Position numbers and translations under genes: made by a program
NCBI RefSeq assembly: GCF_002585305.1
Contig: NZ_NUNF01000013.1
Span: 1-64,000, forward strand
DNA from: Bacillus sp. AFS037270
GTDB lineage: Bacteria; Bacillota; Bacilli; Bacillales_B; DSM-18226
DNA: 64,000 nt
Direction: 5' to 3'
Part shown: positions 47,298 through 55,848 of the stretch, piece by piece
Layout: each line of letters begins with the position of its first letter
How positions within the stretch are numbered: position 1 is the stretch's first letter
The notes under the pieces: model-generated
Database searches by the model: none
The model's input: the letters and a program-made list of their open reading frames with translations, nothing else
Told to the model about the DNA's origin: nothing

Positions 47298-48197
47298 CTA
47301 AGCATTAGTTTTTTTACGAAATTCTGAAGGATTTAATCCAGTCCACCTTTTAAATTGTCTGCTAAAGTGAGAAAGGTTTTTATAACCTAAACGTTTTGAA
47401 ATCTCATTTAAAGATATTTCTGGTTGTTGTAGTAAAATTTTAGCTTCTTGCAATTTTAAATCGGATAAATATCTTCGAGGTGACATATGATAAATTTTTT
47501 GAAAGACTTCTAATCCATAATTGGGGCTTATCCCAAGAGAAGCAATAATAGGTTGTATGTGGATTGTGTAATCTACATTTTCGTTTTTCTCTAAACATTT
47601 ATTTTTAAAGGTCCACTTTATTGCTTCCGCAATTTCTTTTGCATATTTTGCTGTTGTCATTGATTGATTTATTCGTATGTCTGTGTTTTGCGGCTGTATA
47701 TCTACCAAAACTTCTAATAACTTAAAGAGGACAACTTGTGCTCTTAATTTTGCTTTAGAAACTGATATATCTGGGTCCTCTAAAATGTCCATCCATTTTT
47801 GAACGCAATTATTTAACCTACTATGGTATGAATTGGAAGGTTTATAGACCCAATCACAGTTTTTCATTATTTTCATTCGTAAAGAAGGTTCGTCTATATC
47901 AAAATGAGCACAAAAATAGGTCATAGATTCAGTAGAGATACATTTATTGGTATGCTCAAATCCAGGAGGAATAAGGAGAATATCACCATTTTTAATTATA
48001 TATTGCTCATTTTCGATAAATGTTTCTTGTGCACCATCTAATACAATTAATATCTCAAAAGCATGGTGGAATTCCTTAGTCATTGACCAATTTGAATAAA
48101 CCGTTTGTTTGTGAGCACCAAAAAAACGTATATTCCAATCAATACGTGGGAGAATTTGTGTTTTACTACCTACAAAGCTATTTTTATTATTTTCCAT
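47298..48197 (-). CDS. AraC-family regulator with cupin sensor domain
   Basis: This 299-residue regulator has an N-terminal cupin for sugar sensing (EILIVLDGAQETFIENEQYIIKNGDILLIPPGFEH) and a C-terminal double helix-turn-helix (ISLNEISKRLGYKNLSHFSRQFKRWTGLNPSEF). It faces the GH43-symporter pair divergently across 313 bp that hold two cre-like boxes, so it very probably controls that pair. The codon use looks AT-richer than in neighbouring genes (visual impression). Confidence 0.9.
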   Translation of the reverse strand: MENNKNSFVGSKTQILPRIDWNIRFFGAHKQTVYSNWSMTKEFHHAFEILIVLDGAQETFIENEQYIIKNGDILLIPPGFEHTNKCISTESMTYFCAHFDIDEPSLRMKIMKNCDWVYKPSNSYHSRLNNCVQKWMDILEDPDISVSKAKLRAQVVLFKLLEVLVDIQPQNTDIRINQSMTTAKYAKEIAEAIKWTFKNKCLEKNENVDYTIHIQPIIASLGISPNYGLEVFQKIYHMSPRRYLSDLKLQEAKILLQQPEISLNEISKRLGYKNLSHFSRQFKRWTGLNPSEFRKKTNA

Positions 48198-48288
48198 TTT
48201 AAAGAGCCACCTTTGTTTTGGGTAAATTTAACCTTAATTGTACAATGGCATTTTCAGATAAATTGTTATTATAATATAGTCAAGCATT

Positions 48289-48302
48289 AGGAAACGCTTT
48301 CG
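48289..48302. promoter_or_regulatory. cre-like palindrome in the AraC/GH43 divergent region
   Basis: AGGAAACGCTTTCG shares the GAAACGCTTTC core with the box at 45169; it fits 9 of 12 cre positions. Confidence 0.45.
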
Positions 48303-48443
48303 TTATCAGATGATTAAACTTATATTCTCTATAATTTAGCGAGAGGTATGCTTATTATAGACAAAATAGAAAACGGTATCAATCTGTTGTTTTGGGATTT
48401 TGACTGTTTAGTAAAAAAAGGGTAAATAACTAGGTCGTAAAAA

Positions 48444-48457
48444 GGAAAGCGCTTATA
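48444..48457 (+). promoter_or_regulatory. cre-like box before the GH43-symporter operon
   Basis: GGAAAGCGCTTATA fits 10 of 12 cre positions and lies 54 bp before the GH43 start, as expected for repression. Confidence 0.5.
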
Positions 48458-48510
48458 AAGAACCACCTACTAAACCAAAAAAAACATTAGGCGCGAAAGG
48501 AACTAGAGAA

Positions 48511-50169
48511 ATGACAATCATTAAAAATCCAATTATTCCTGGAATGGCACCAGATCCATCCATTATTCGAGTCGATGATGTATATTATATTGCTACATCC
48601 ACTTTTCATTGGAATCCAGGCATACAAATTTTTAAATCAAAGGATTTAGCAAATTGGGAGCTAATTAGCTTCGTATTAAAAAAGGGTGAAGTGAATTTAC
48701 GTGGTACGCATACTCCGGCTGGTATCTGGGCGCCACACTTATCCTATGATTCTTCCACGAACAAATACTGGCTAGCATTTTCTCACATGGCAAATATGGC
48801 AGGTCGTGAATTTAACGCAGACTCATATGCAATGTGGGCAAAAGATATAAATGGCCCTTGGTCAGAACCAATTTATATTACATCAATAGGTTTCGACCCA
48901 GCTATTTTTCATGATGAAGATGGAAAACATTATATCTCCATACTTGAATGGGAAATACGTCAAGGGTATCAAGCGCCTGGACATATAGTAATTGCCGAGT
49001 TTGATTTAGATAATGGGGAGATTATTGGTAAATGGAACCGAGTAACGCAAGGGTTTACCAGTCGTGGATGTGCTGAAGCACCACAAATATATAAATATAA
49101 TGGCTATTACTATCTTATTATAGCTGCTGGTGGAACAGGCTATGCACATGGTGTAGAGATTGGACGTTCGAAGAGTATTTTTGGGCCATATGAACCACAT
49201 CCATCAGGAGAACCGATTATAACATCTTCACCACGACATCTATTTTCACTTGGTGATCCAGATGCAGGACATTTTGAAATGTATAATCCAAATTCAATTA
49301 TGCAAAAAGCAGGTCATGGTTCATTAGTTCAAACACAAACGGGCGAATGGTATATTGCTCATCTAATGTCCCGACCAATTGAAGGAACTCTCTCAAATCC
49401 ATTAGGACGCGAAACGTCTATTCAAAAAATGAAGTGGACGGAGGACGGTTGGCTGGAAATGGAAGATGGATCAAATTTAGCAAAGATGGAAGTTGAAGGT
49501 ATGAAGGGAGTTAATTTATCCACTAGATTATCTCATGATGTATTCGATCATTTTAATAACGAAAAATATAATGTGCATTTTATGACTCCTTATCGAAATC
49601 AAGAAGTTGATTGGGTAAATACGAATGAACGTCCAGGTTATTTACGTATTCACGGCGAGAATTCTTTCTTTTCACAAGTAAATCCAGCTATTATGGCAAC
49701 ACGTGCGACATCATTTAATTATGAAATTCAAACAAAAGTCGAATTTCATCCTGATCATTACTCAGAAACTGCTGGTATGGGGCTTTACTATGATTCAAAT
49801 AATTGGATATATGTCCACTTAACTCATTCGGAATCATTTGGTGGAACAGTTTTAAGTTTACTACAGGCTAAATTAGGAGAGCGCATCGAATTTGTTAATA
49901 ATACTATTACAGTGCCTGAAGGAGTAGTTGAGTTGGCGATTGTCTACAATTCTGGTGTAGCTGATATCTTTTATCGTTTGAGTGATAATATGGATTGGCA
50001 ATTATTTGTAGATAAAATCGATGTTCTTTATTTGTCTGATGAAGGCGTTAACGGGGAACCAGGTGAAATTGGTGGATTTACAGGCTTGTTTAATTTTATA
50101 GGCTCGGTTGATTCTCATCAGCATGACTCATTTGCAGATTTTGATTATTATTCAGTAAAAAATTACTAG
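48511..50169 (+). CDS. GH43 beta-xylosidase/arabinosidase (second subfamily)
   Basis: This 552-residue GH43 enzyme differs from the two XynB-like paralogues. Catalytic triad: Asp15 (GMAPDPSI), Asp129 (GFDPAIF) and acid Glu189 (RGCAEAPQIY). The C-terminal beta-sandwich of the GH43 C2 type runs from about 340 on (FDHFNNEKYNVHFMTPYRNQEVDW to the end). No signal peptide. AAGGAA precedes the ATG. It is followed after 21 bp by the symporter gene, so imported xylo- or arabino-oligosaccharides are probably cut by this enzyme. Confidence 0.92.
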   Translation: MTIIKNPIIPGMAPDPSIIRVDDVYYIATSTFHWNPGIQIFKSKDLANWELISFVLKKGEVNLRGTHTPAGIWAPHLSYDSSTNKYWLAFSHMANMAGREFNADSYAMWAKDINGPWSEPIYITSIGFDPAIFHDEDGKHYISILEWEIRQGYQAPGHIVIAEFDLDNGEIIGKWNRVTQGFTSRGCAEAPQIYKYNGYYYLIIAAGGTGYAHGVEIGRSKSIFGPYEPHPSGEPIITSSPRHLFSLGDPDAGHFEMYNPNSIMQKAGHGSLVQTQTGEWYIAHLMSRPIEGTLSNPLGRETSIQKMKWTEDGWLEMEDGSNLAKMEVEGMKGVNLSTRLSHDVFDHFNNEKYNVHFMTPYRNQEVDWVNTNERPGYLRIHGENSFFSQVNPAIMATRATSFNYEIQTKVEFHPDHYSETAGMGLYYDSNNWIYVHLTHSESFGGTVLSLLQAKLGERIEFVNNTITVPEGVVELAIVYNSGVADIFYRLSDNMDWQLFVDKIDVLYLSDEGVNGEPGEIGGFTGLFNFIGSVDSHQHDSFADFDYYSVKNY

Positions 50170-50190
50170 TTTCCAGAGAGGAAGTTTTAC

Positions 50191-51483
50191 ATGGCTATTC
50201 CACTAAAACATATTACCGAAACAACTGAAACATCGGAGGCACAAGTGAACACTATACCACTAAAACGTTTAATACCAGGATTAATTATTGGACCAGCTTC
50301 CTGGTTGGGACCCTATATTGCATGTGTAAGTTTATTTTTACCTGCGTTGATTCAGCATCTGGATGCCGATAACAAAATTAAATTAGTAGCATTATTTTCA
50401 TCAGTAGCGATGATTACCGCAGCCACTTCTAATATGGTTGCTGGATATCTTTCTGACCGCACAAAGTCTCGTTTTGGAAAACGAACGCCTTGGCTAGTTT
50501 CCGGAGCATTCGTATTTATGTTGGCAATGATTTTTGCCTCAATAAGTACTACTATTCCTTTATTATTACTAAGTTGGATTCTAGGACAGGTTGCTTTAAA
50601 CTTCATTGTAGCACCAATGGTTGCTTGGTTAGATTTAGCACCTGAAAGTGGTAAAGGAATAGCATCATCTGCTTATGGCGGCTTAGGTATGGCGCTCGGC
50701 AATAATGGTTTTAATATTATAGGAGCTATTTTTTTAGGGCAATACCGTTTAGGTTTTATCATTTTTGGTCTTATTACATTTATTGGCACATTGATTACAG
50801 CATTTATTGTCCGTGAGCCATCAAACTTGAACGAGAAATTAGATATATCAACATCAACTAAAAAAGAAAAGTTTTCTATAAAAGAAGTATTAACAATTTT
50901 TCCAAAGTGGTCTGTTGGTCGTGATTACTATTTGGCATTAATCGGAAAACTCTTCCAAGGGATTGGAAACTTTGCTATTACAGGTTATCTATTATTTATA
51001 ATGACAGATTTTTTACACAAAAATACATCTGCTACACAACATTCTATACAATTAATTAATTTAATAATGTTGATATTTGGTATTGCTATGGGATTTATTG
51101 CTGGTCCTATTGCAGATAAGTTCAAATTATTAAAATTCCCTGTAGGCTTATCTACTATTTCATTAGGAATTGGTGCACTAAGCATTTTCTTTTTACAAAA
51201 TGAAATCGGTATAATTATTTATGCTTTTATGGCTGGTTTGGGAATGGGAATATGGAATTCCTTGGATAACCTTTTAAATTTGAAAGTTATTCCTGATAAA
51301 GATCGCGTTGGATTTTTCTTAGGAATTTACAATTTAGGAAATACTGTAACTCAAGCTATTGCCCCAGTTATTGCTGCATTTATGATTTCAGCAATAGGAT
51401 TTTCATCCATTTTTATAATGTCATTTATTTTCTCAATAATCGGAGGGATATCAATTCTATCAATTAAATCCGTATCTAGGTAA
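50191..51483 (+). CDS. major facilitator/GPH-type sugar symporter
   Basis: This 430-residue membrane protein has about 12 hydrophobic segments. The loop SDRTKSRFGKRTPWLVSGA after the second or third helix is the signature of sugar cation symporters (GPH and SLC45-like). It sits in one operon with the GH43 gene, so its likely cargo is a short pentose oligosaccharide such as xylobiose. A similar protein, cut by the window edge, lies at 63603. A hairpin follows. Confidence 0.9.
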   Translation: MAIPLKHITETTETSEAQVNTIPLKRLIPGLIIGPASWLGPYIACVSLFLPALIQHLDADNKIKLVALFSSVAMITAATSNMVAGYLSDRTKSRFGKRTPWLVSGAFVFMLAMIFASISTTIPLLLLSWILGQVALNFIVAPMVAWLDLAPESGKGIASSAYGGLGMALGNNGFNIIGAIFLGQYRLGFIIFGLITFIGTLITAFIVREPSNLNEKLDISTSTKKEKFSIKEVLTIFPKWSVGRDYYLALIGKLFQGIGNFAITGYLLFIMTDFLHKNTSATQHSIQLINLIMLIFGIAMGFIAGPIADKFKLLKFPVGLSTISLGIGALSIFFLQNEIGIIIYAFMAGLGMGIWNSLDNLLNLKVIPDKDRVGFFLGIYNLGNTVTQAIAPVIAAFMISAIGFSSIFIMSFIFSIIGGISILSIKSVSR

Positions 51484-51556
51484 TTTATTGTAAATTTAAG
51501 CTTAAAACTTCTCTTATCTTGTATCTGGTGCTTTAACTCAATAAGCATGTTCTAAA

Positions 51557-51606
51557 AAAGGCTTTATATGCAAGTTAATATTAATAACTTGTTTATAAAG
51601 CCTTAT
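51557..51606 (+). terminator. terminator after the symporter gene
   Basis: AAGGCTTTATA pairs with TATAAAGCCTT-type sequence, with an inner CAAGTTA/TAACTTG helix. It may serve both strands between the convergent symporter and GH43 genes. Confidence 0.65.
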
Positions 51607-51690
51607 TATCTATACAAAAAACATACTGCTATAAGGATATGTCCACCACCGAGGCCATCTCTGCTCCCCTTTTTTACTTTTATAGAGAAA

Positions 51691-53211
51691 TTATATAGAG
51701 TACTCAAACCAATCAAAATATGCAGGAGTACTCTTTTTCTGGCTATTTCCTGCTGCATAAAGTCCAAAATATACTCCAGTAAATCCACCAGCCACTTCAG
51801 TTGATAAGAGCAAACATTCTCCTGAACCTAATATAGTAGATTTCTCACCTGGCTGTTGATAGGAAAACGTATAATTTTTCGGATCGGCATTGACGGTTAG
51901 AATTATCACATCTTCTCCATATACATGCTCGGCCTCAACCTTCCAAAGTGATCCTATTCTTCTTCTTATAAAGACCTTCTTTACACCATCTCTCATTCCT
52001 AATGCGATTTCATAATGAAATCGCTCATTCATGAAGACAGTTAGCCCAGCCTCTTCCCCCTCCTCAGTTGGAGAGAATTCTAGTATTGTTGAAACTTTGC
52101 ATTCGAAATGCTGCTGCCTGCGGCCTACAAACGCTTGAGATTCTAAACCATCCAAACTTGTTGAAGATCCATATAACGTAAGGTATCCAGGCCTTTCCGT
52201 TAAAGACCAGCTTTCCTCACTAGGATTACGCAGGAAATTCCAAGAGAAATCTAAAGCAGTCTCATTAAAATCATCTTTACAACTCAACTGTTCTTTGTTC
52301 TCTATCTTGAGTGTTCTTCCGTCCATTTCTAATTCGACTTGGGCCTCAATTATTGGCCAGCCTTCGTCATTCCAATCCACTGGTGCCAAAAAAGTTTCCC
52401 TGCCAAGATGATGATGCTTTCCGCTAAATGGAACGGGAGCAGGACGGATTCCTAAAAATACCGTCCACCAGCTGCCATCAATATACTGTACTAAATCAGC
52501 ATGTCCAGTAGCTTGAATCGGGCTTGCACTGCTGCGATGGGTAAGAATCGGGTTATTAGGATGACTTTCAAATGGACCAAAAGGCTGGTTACTTCGGGCC
52601 ATAGTCACCATATGTCCGTATTCAGTTCCCCCTTCTGCAATCATCAAATAATAATTGGTATTTATCTTATAGAGGTGTGGTCCCTCAGGATGGGCCCCGC
52701 CTGTACCTTGCCATATTAAGCGGCGCTCACTAAGAATCTCTCCTGTATCAACATCAATTTCAGCCTGATAAATCCCCGAAGATTCTCCACAAAAGATATC
52801 CTGTGTGCCGGTTAAATAGACCTTCCCATCTTCATCAAATAAAAGAGAGGGATCTATTCCAGGCCAATCCAGCCAAATTGGTTCTGACCAAGAACCTTCA
52901 GGTTTTTCAGTCCATACGATAAAATTTTTTCCGATTGTTAGATTCGTAGTAATCATATAAAATCGGCCATTATTATATCGAATGGTTGGGGCAAAAATCC
53001 CCATGGAACTCTTTGATTTGTGTAAAGGTAATTGACTATCACGAGTTAAGCAATGACCTATCTGTTTCCAATTGACAAGATCCTTGGAGTGAAAAAACGG
53101 TACACCAGGGAAGTATTCAAAGGAACTTGTAACTAGATAAAAATCCTCTCCTACTCTACAAATGCTGGGGTCTGGGTGAAAGCCGCTAATGACAGGATTT
53201 TTATATATCAT
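51691..53211 (-). CDS. GH43 beta-xylosidase/alpha-arabinofuranosidase, paralogue
   Basis: This 506-residue paralogue of the enzyme at 36408 has Asp14 (GFHPDPSI), Asp120 (WPGIDPSLLF) and acid Glu176 (GAHPEGPHLY), then the XynB-type beta-sandwich (EEAGLTVFMNERFHYEIA, AGGFTGVYFGLYAAGN). Length is normal. Its ATG overlaps the stop of the GH1 gene by four bases, so the two form one operon. A decayed copy of its 3' end lies at 46742. Cytoplasmic; releases terminal xylose or arabinose. Confidence 0.94.
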   Translation of the reverse strand: MIYKNPVISGFHPDPSICRVGEDFYLVTSSFEYFPGVPFFHSKDLVNWKQIGHCLTRDSQLPLHKSKSSMGIFAPTIRYNNGRFYMITTNLTIGKNFIVWTEKPEGSWSEPIWLDWPGIDPSLLFDEDGKVYLTGTQDIFCGESSGIYQAEIDVDTGEILSERRLIWQGTGGAHPEGPHLYKINTNYYLMIAEGGTEYGHMVTMARSNQPFGPFESHPNNPILTHRSSASPIQATGHADLVQYIDGSWWTVFLGIRPAPVPFSGKHHHLGRETFLAPVDWNDEGWPIIEAQVELEMDGRTLKIENKEQLSCKDDFNETALDFSWNFLRNPSEESWSLTERPGYLTLYGSSTSLDGLESQAFVGRRQQHFECKVSTILEFSPTEEGEEAGLTVFMNERFHYEIALGMRDGVKKVFIRRRIGSLWKVEAEHVYGEDVIILTVNADPKNYTFSYQQPGEKSTILGSGECLLLSTEVAGGFTGVYFGLYAAGNSQKKSTPAYFDWFEYSI

Positions 53212-54524
53212 ATTTCGAATTCCCTTCTGTATAGATTTAATAGTTTTTCCGGTTCGTAATATACGGTGTTGTTCTTTGAGATCTCCCCTAACACACGTCC
53301 GCTTTCTTTTACCTTTCTCTCTTGTGTTTCACGATTTACTCCAATAATCCCAAAATGCGGATCATAGCCAAATGTCCATTCATAGTTATCAAATGTGGAC
53401 CAATATAGATAACCCAGGACTTGAATCCCATCCTCAAGGCACGAATGCATCCCTTTAAGGCCACGTTGGATAAATTCAACCCGACGGCTATCATCATTTG
53501 TTGCAATTCCGTGCTCCGTTACCAGCACAGGGATATTTAACTCTTTGGCTACATTTCGAATCGTTCCTGCAAGTGCTTCAGGATAAAACTCATACCCCAT
53601 CGCTGTCACTTCTGTTCCTTCTGCTAACGGAACTTGCCCTTCTGGACCATATACTTCACGTGTATAATTCTGTACGCCGATAAAGTCATCGCCTTCAATG
53701 ATAGATTTAAATTGTCCAAAATAATCATGCCATACTTTTGCGGCCTGTTTGTCTCCACCCTCAATAGCTTGGATTTCAGGCAGCGCCAAGGAAAGCCCAA
53801 CTTTGGTAGAAGGGTTAATTTTCTTCATTACTTCCCGTGCTTTGCGGTGCGCATCTTTCACTATTTCTAATGACTCCACATCGGAAGCCATATGGAAAGT
53901 AAAATATTGATCAATAGTTGTCCCGCATTTTGCGGCAGCCGATTCACGCCAGCCTGGTGCTGTCCAAGACTTGGCATCCATCCCAACAGGAGGCATAAAG
54001 TTCATATTAATAAATAATTCTTTTAACATGACTGGCAAATTGACTTCATTCATGGTCAATACATAAGGAATATCCTGACCAAACTCCTTGAATACGACCT
54101 CGCAATATTTTGCGAATAGGTCCGCAGTTTTAGGATTTTTCCAACCGCCAATCTGCATCAGCCATTGTGGTGAAGTAAAATGCATCATAGTTACCACTGG
54201 GGTAATATGGTTGTCGTAACATACTTTAATAACATCCCGATAATGGTCCAATTCTTTTTGAGAATATATGCCCTGTTCAGGCTCAATTCTTGCCCACTCG
54301 ATGGAAAAACGATAGCTGTTAAGACCAAGACTTGCCATGAGTTCGATATCCTGTTTGTAACGATTATAGTGATCGACTGCATCTCCGGAATAATCTCTGT
54401 AAGGTGACCCTTCAGAATATTCTTCAGCCCACATATCGGATTTATCATTGTTTCCCTCAACCTGGTAGGCTGACGTAGCAGTTCCCCAAAGGAAGGAATT
54501 AGGAAAAACATATTTCATTTTCAT
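53208..54524 (-). CDS. GH1 beta-glucosidase
   Basis: This 438-residue TIM-barrel enzyme has acid/base Glu160 in LTMNEVNLP and nucleophile Glu337 in LVTEHGIA (the more usual TENG is TEHG here). The N-terminal FLWGTATSAYQVEGN and the late YWSTFDNYEWTFGYDPHFG (aglycone/glycone site) are typical. There is no 6-phospho signature that I recognise, so it probably cuts unphosphorylated beta-glycosides. AGGAGG lies just before the ATG. It is divergent from an AraC regulator, with dyad sites between them. Confidence 0.93.
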   Translation of the reverse strand: MKMKYVFPNSFLWGTATSAYQVEGNNDKSDMWAEEYSEGSPYRDYSGDAVDHYNRYKQDIELMASLGLNSYRFSIEWARIEPEQGIYSQKELDHYRDVIKVCYDNHITPVVTMMHFTSPQWLMQIGGWKNPKTADLFAKYCEVVFKEFGQDIPYVLTMNEVNLPVMLKELFINMNFMPPVGMDAKSWTAPGWRESAAAKCGTTIDQYFTFHMASDVESLEIVKDAHRKAREVMKKINPSTKVGLSLALPEIQAIEGGDKQAAKVWHDYFGQFKSIIEGDDFIGVQNYTREVYGPEGQVPLAEGTEVTAMGYEFYPEALAGTIRNVAKELNIPVLVTEHGIATNDDSRRVEFIQRGLKGMHSCLEDGIQVLGYLYWSTFDNYEWTFGYDPHFGIIGVNRETQERKVKESGRVLGEISKNNTVYYEPEKLLNLYRREFEI

Positions 54525-54613
54525 TTACCTCCTGATCTCATAAAAAAATCAACCCTATTAAATTTAATAGTAGCAATCAATTACTGAAGATATAATGTTA
54601 AAAAACGAGTTAG

Positions 54614-54629
54614 TGATTGCTCGAATCAT
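54614..54629. promoter_or_regulatory. dyad site 1 in the GH1/AraC divergent region
   Basis: TGATTGCTCGAATCAT has TGATT/AATCA arms around GCTCG. The same 13-base core occurs before the GH78 gene at 41174. Confidence 0.5.
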
Positions 54630-54710
54630 AGTTATTAATATTAAAAGCAAAAACTAGTATTATTGACTTTTTGTACTTATCGTAAAAATTTTTTATAATA
54701 AAGTTAAGAA

Positions 54711-54727
54711 ATGATTACTCAAATCAT
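54711..54727. promoter_or_regulatory. dyad site 2 in the AraC gene leader
   Basis: ATGATTACTCAAATCAT has perfect ATGATT/AATCAT arms around a 5-base centre. It lies 19 bp before the AraC start codon, 97 bp from site 1. Autoregulation is plausible. Confidence 0.5.
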
Positions 54728-54745
54728 TATTCATAGGGAGCATAT

Positions 54746-55750
54746 ATGGAACGACAAGAACTTGAAGGCTACTTAGATACCTTTCATTTAGGGCCAATTG
54801 ATACCGAAAAAGTTTTAAAGGAGTATAATCCTCTAACGGTGGTGGTAAATGAAGAACCGGTATATCTATTTAATAAAGCATTTGATATAAACGATTCACC
54901 CATTGATGAGAACATTTCCATCTCTCAGCAACCATATGGCTCGGTTATTCCTCTTCATATGCATGATTACATTGAGTTGATGTTTGTCTACCGGGGAACA
55001 TGCACGATACTAATAAAAGGAAAAAAGGTTAATTTGAATAAAGGGGAACTAATTTTCATTAACAAAGAAGTACCTCATAGCGTAGCTGCAACCACCAAAG
55101 ATGATATTGTTATTAATATCATTCTGAAGCAAGACTATCTTTCACCGAGTTTTTTAAGAAGATTGTCACAGAAAAGCATTATCTCTCAATTCATGATCGA
55201 ATCGCTCGTCAGTCATCGGAAGCAGAATCAATTTTTGATTTTTACACCTGAAGGCATTAAGGTCACGGAAATTATGGATAATATTATGTGTGAATTCTTT
55301 GACCGTGACTTCGGTTCTGCAGAAATTATCGATTCTTATTTAGTAGTCCTATTTTCTACATTAATTCGAACCAATAATATTCAGACAAGATATGAAGCCG
55401 TGGACAATAAAAACACTGTTTCTTTACTCGTTTTTTTGAAGTATATTGAGGAAAATTACCGGGACTGTTCGCTGGTTAAAATGGGTCAGACCTTTGGCTT
55501 TAATCCGAGTTACCTCTCCACTTTGCTTAAAAAAGGGACAGGGAAATCATTCAAAGAACTCCTTCAAATTCAACGGCTGAACCAGGCTGCTTTGTATCTC
55601 GCTAATTCTGATTTACCTATTCCTGAAATTGCCCAGGAAGTAGGATATTCAAGTGTTACCTTTTTTTATAAAAAGTTTAAAGAACTATTTAAGGAGACCC
55701 CGCATTGTTATAAGGAATTGCATAAACAGCAAGGGCTTAAGCACGACTAA
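54746..55750 (+). CDS. AraC-family regulator with cupin sensor domain
   Basis: This 334-residue regulator has a cupin-like middle (PYGSVIPLHMHDYIELMFVYRGTCTILIKGKKVNLNKGELIFINKEVPHSV) and a C-terminal AraC double helix-turn-helix (LVKMGQTFGFNPSYLSTLLKKGTGKSF, then IPEIAQEVGYSSVTFFYKKFKELF). GGGAG precedes the ATG. It is divergent from the GH1-GH43 operon, its probable target. The GH78 gene shares one of its presumed sites. Confidence 0.92.
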   Translation: MERQELEGYLDTFHLGPIDTEKVLKEYNPLTVVVNEEPVYLFNKAFDINDSPIDENISISQQPYGSVIPLHMHDYIELMFVYRGTCTILIKGKKVNLNKGELIFINKEVPHSVAATTKDDIVINIILKQDYLSPSFLRRLSQKSIISQFMIESLVSHRKQNQFLIFTPEGIKVTEIMDNIMCEFFDRDFGSAEIIDSYLVVLFSTLIRTNNIQTRYEAVDNKNTVSLLVFLKYIEENYRDCSLVKMGQTFGFNPSYLSTLLKKGTGKSFKELLQIQRLNQAALYLANSDLPIPEIAQEVGYSSVTFFYKKFKELFKETPHCYKELHKQQGLKHD

Positions 55751-55755
55751 ACGTA

Positions 55756-55782
55756 AGAAAAGACCGCAGTACGATCTTTTCT
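55756..55782 (+). terminator. terminator after the AraC gene
   Basis: GAAAAGA pairs with TCTTTTC (7 bp), followed by a T-rich stretch, just after the stop codon. Confidence 0.55.
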
Positions 55783-55848
55783 TTAACTCTTACATCCGTT
55801 TAAGTTTATATTTTTACTGTTAAAAAACTTAAGTACAAACTATTGTTT

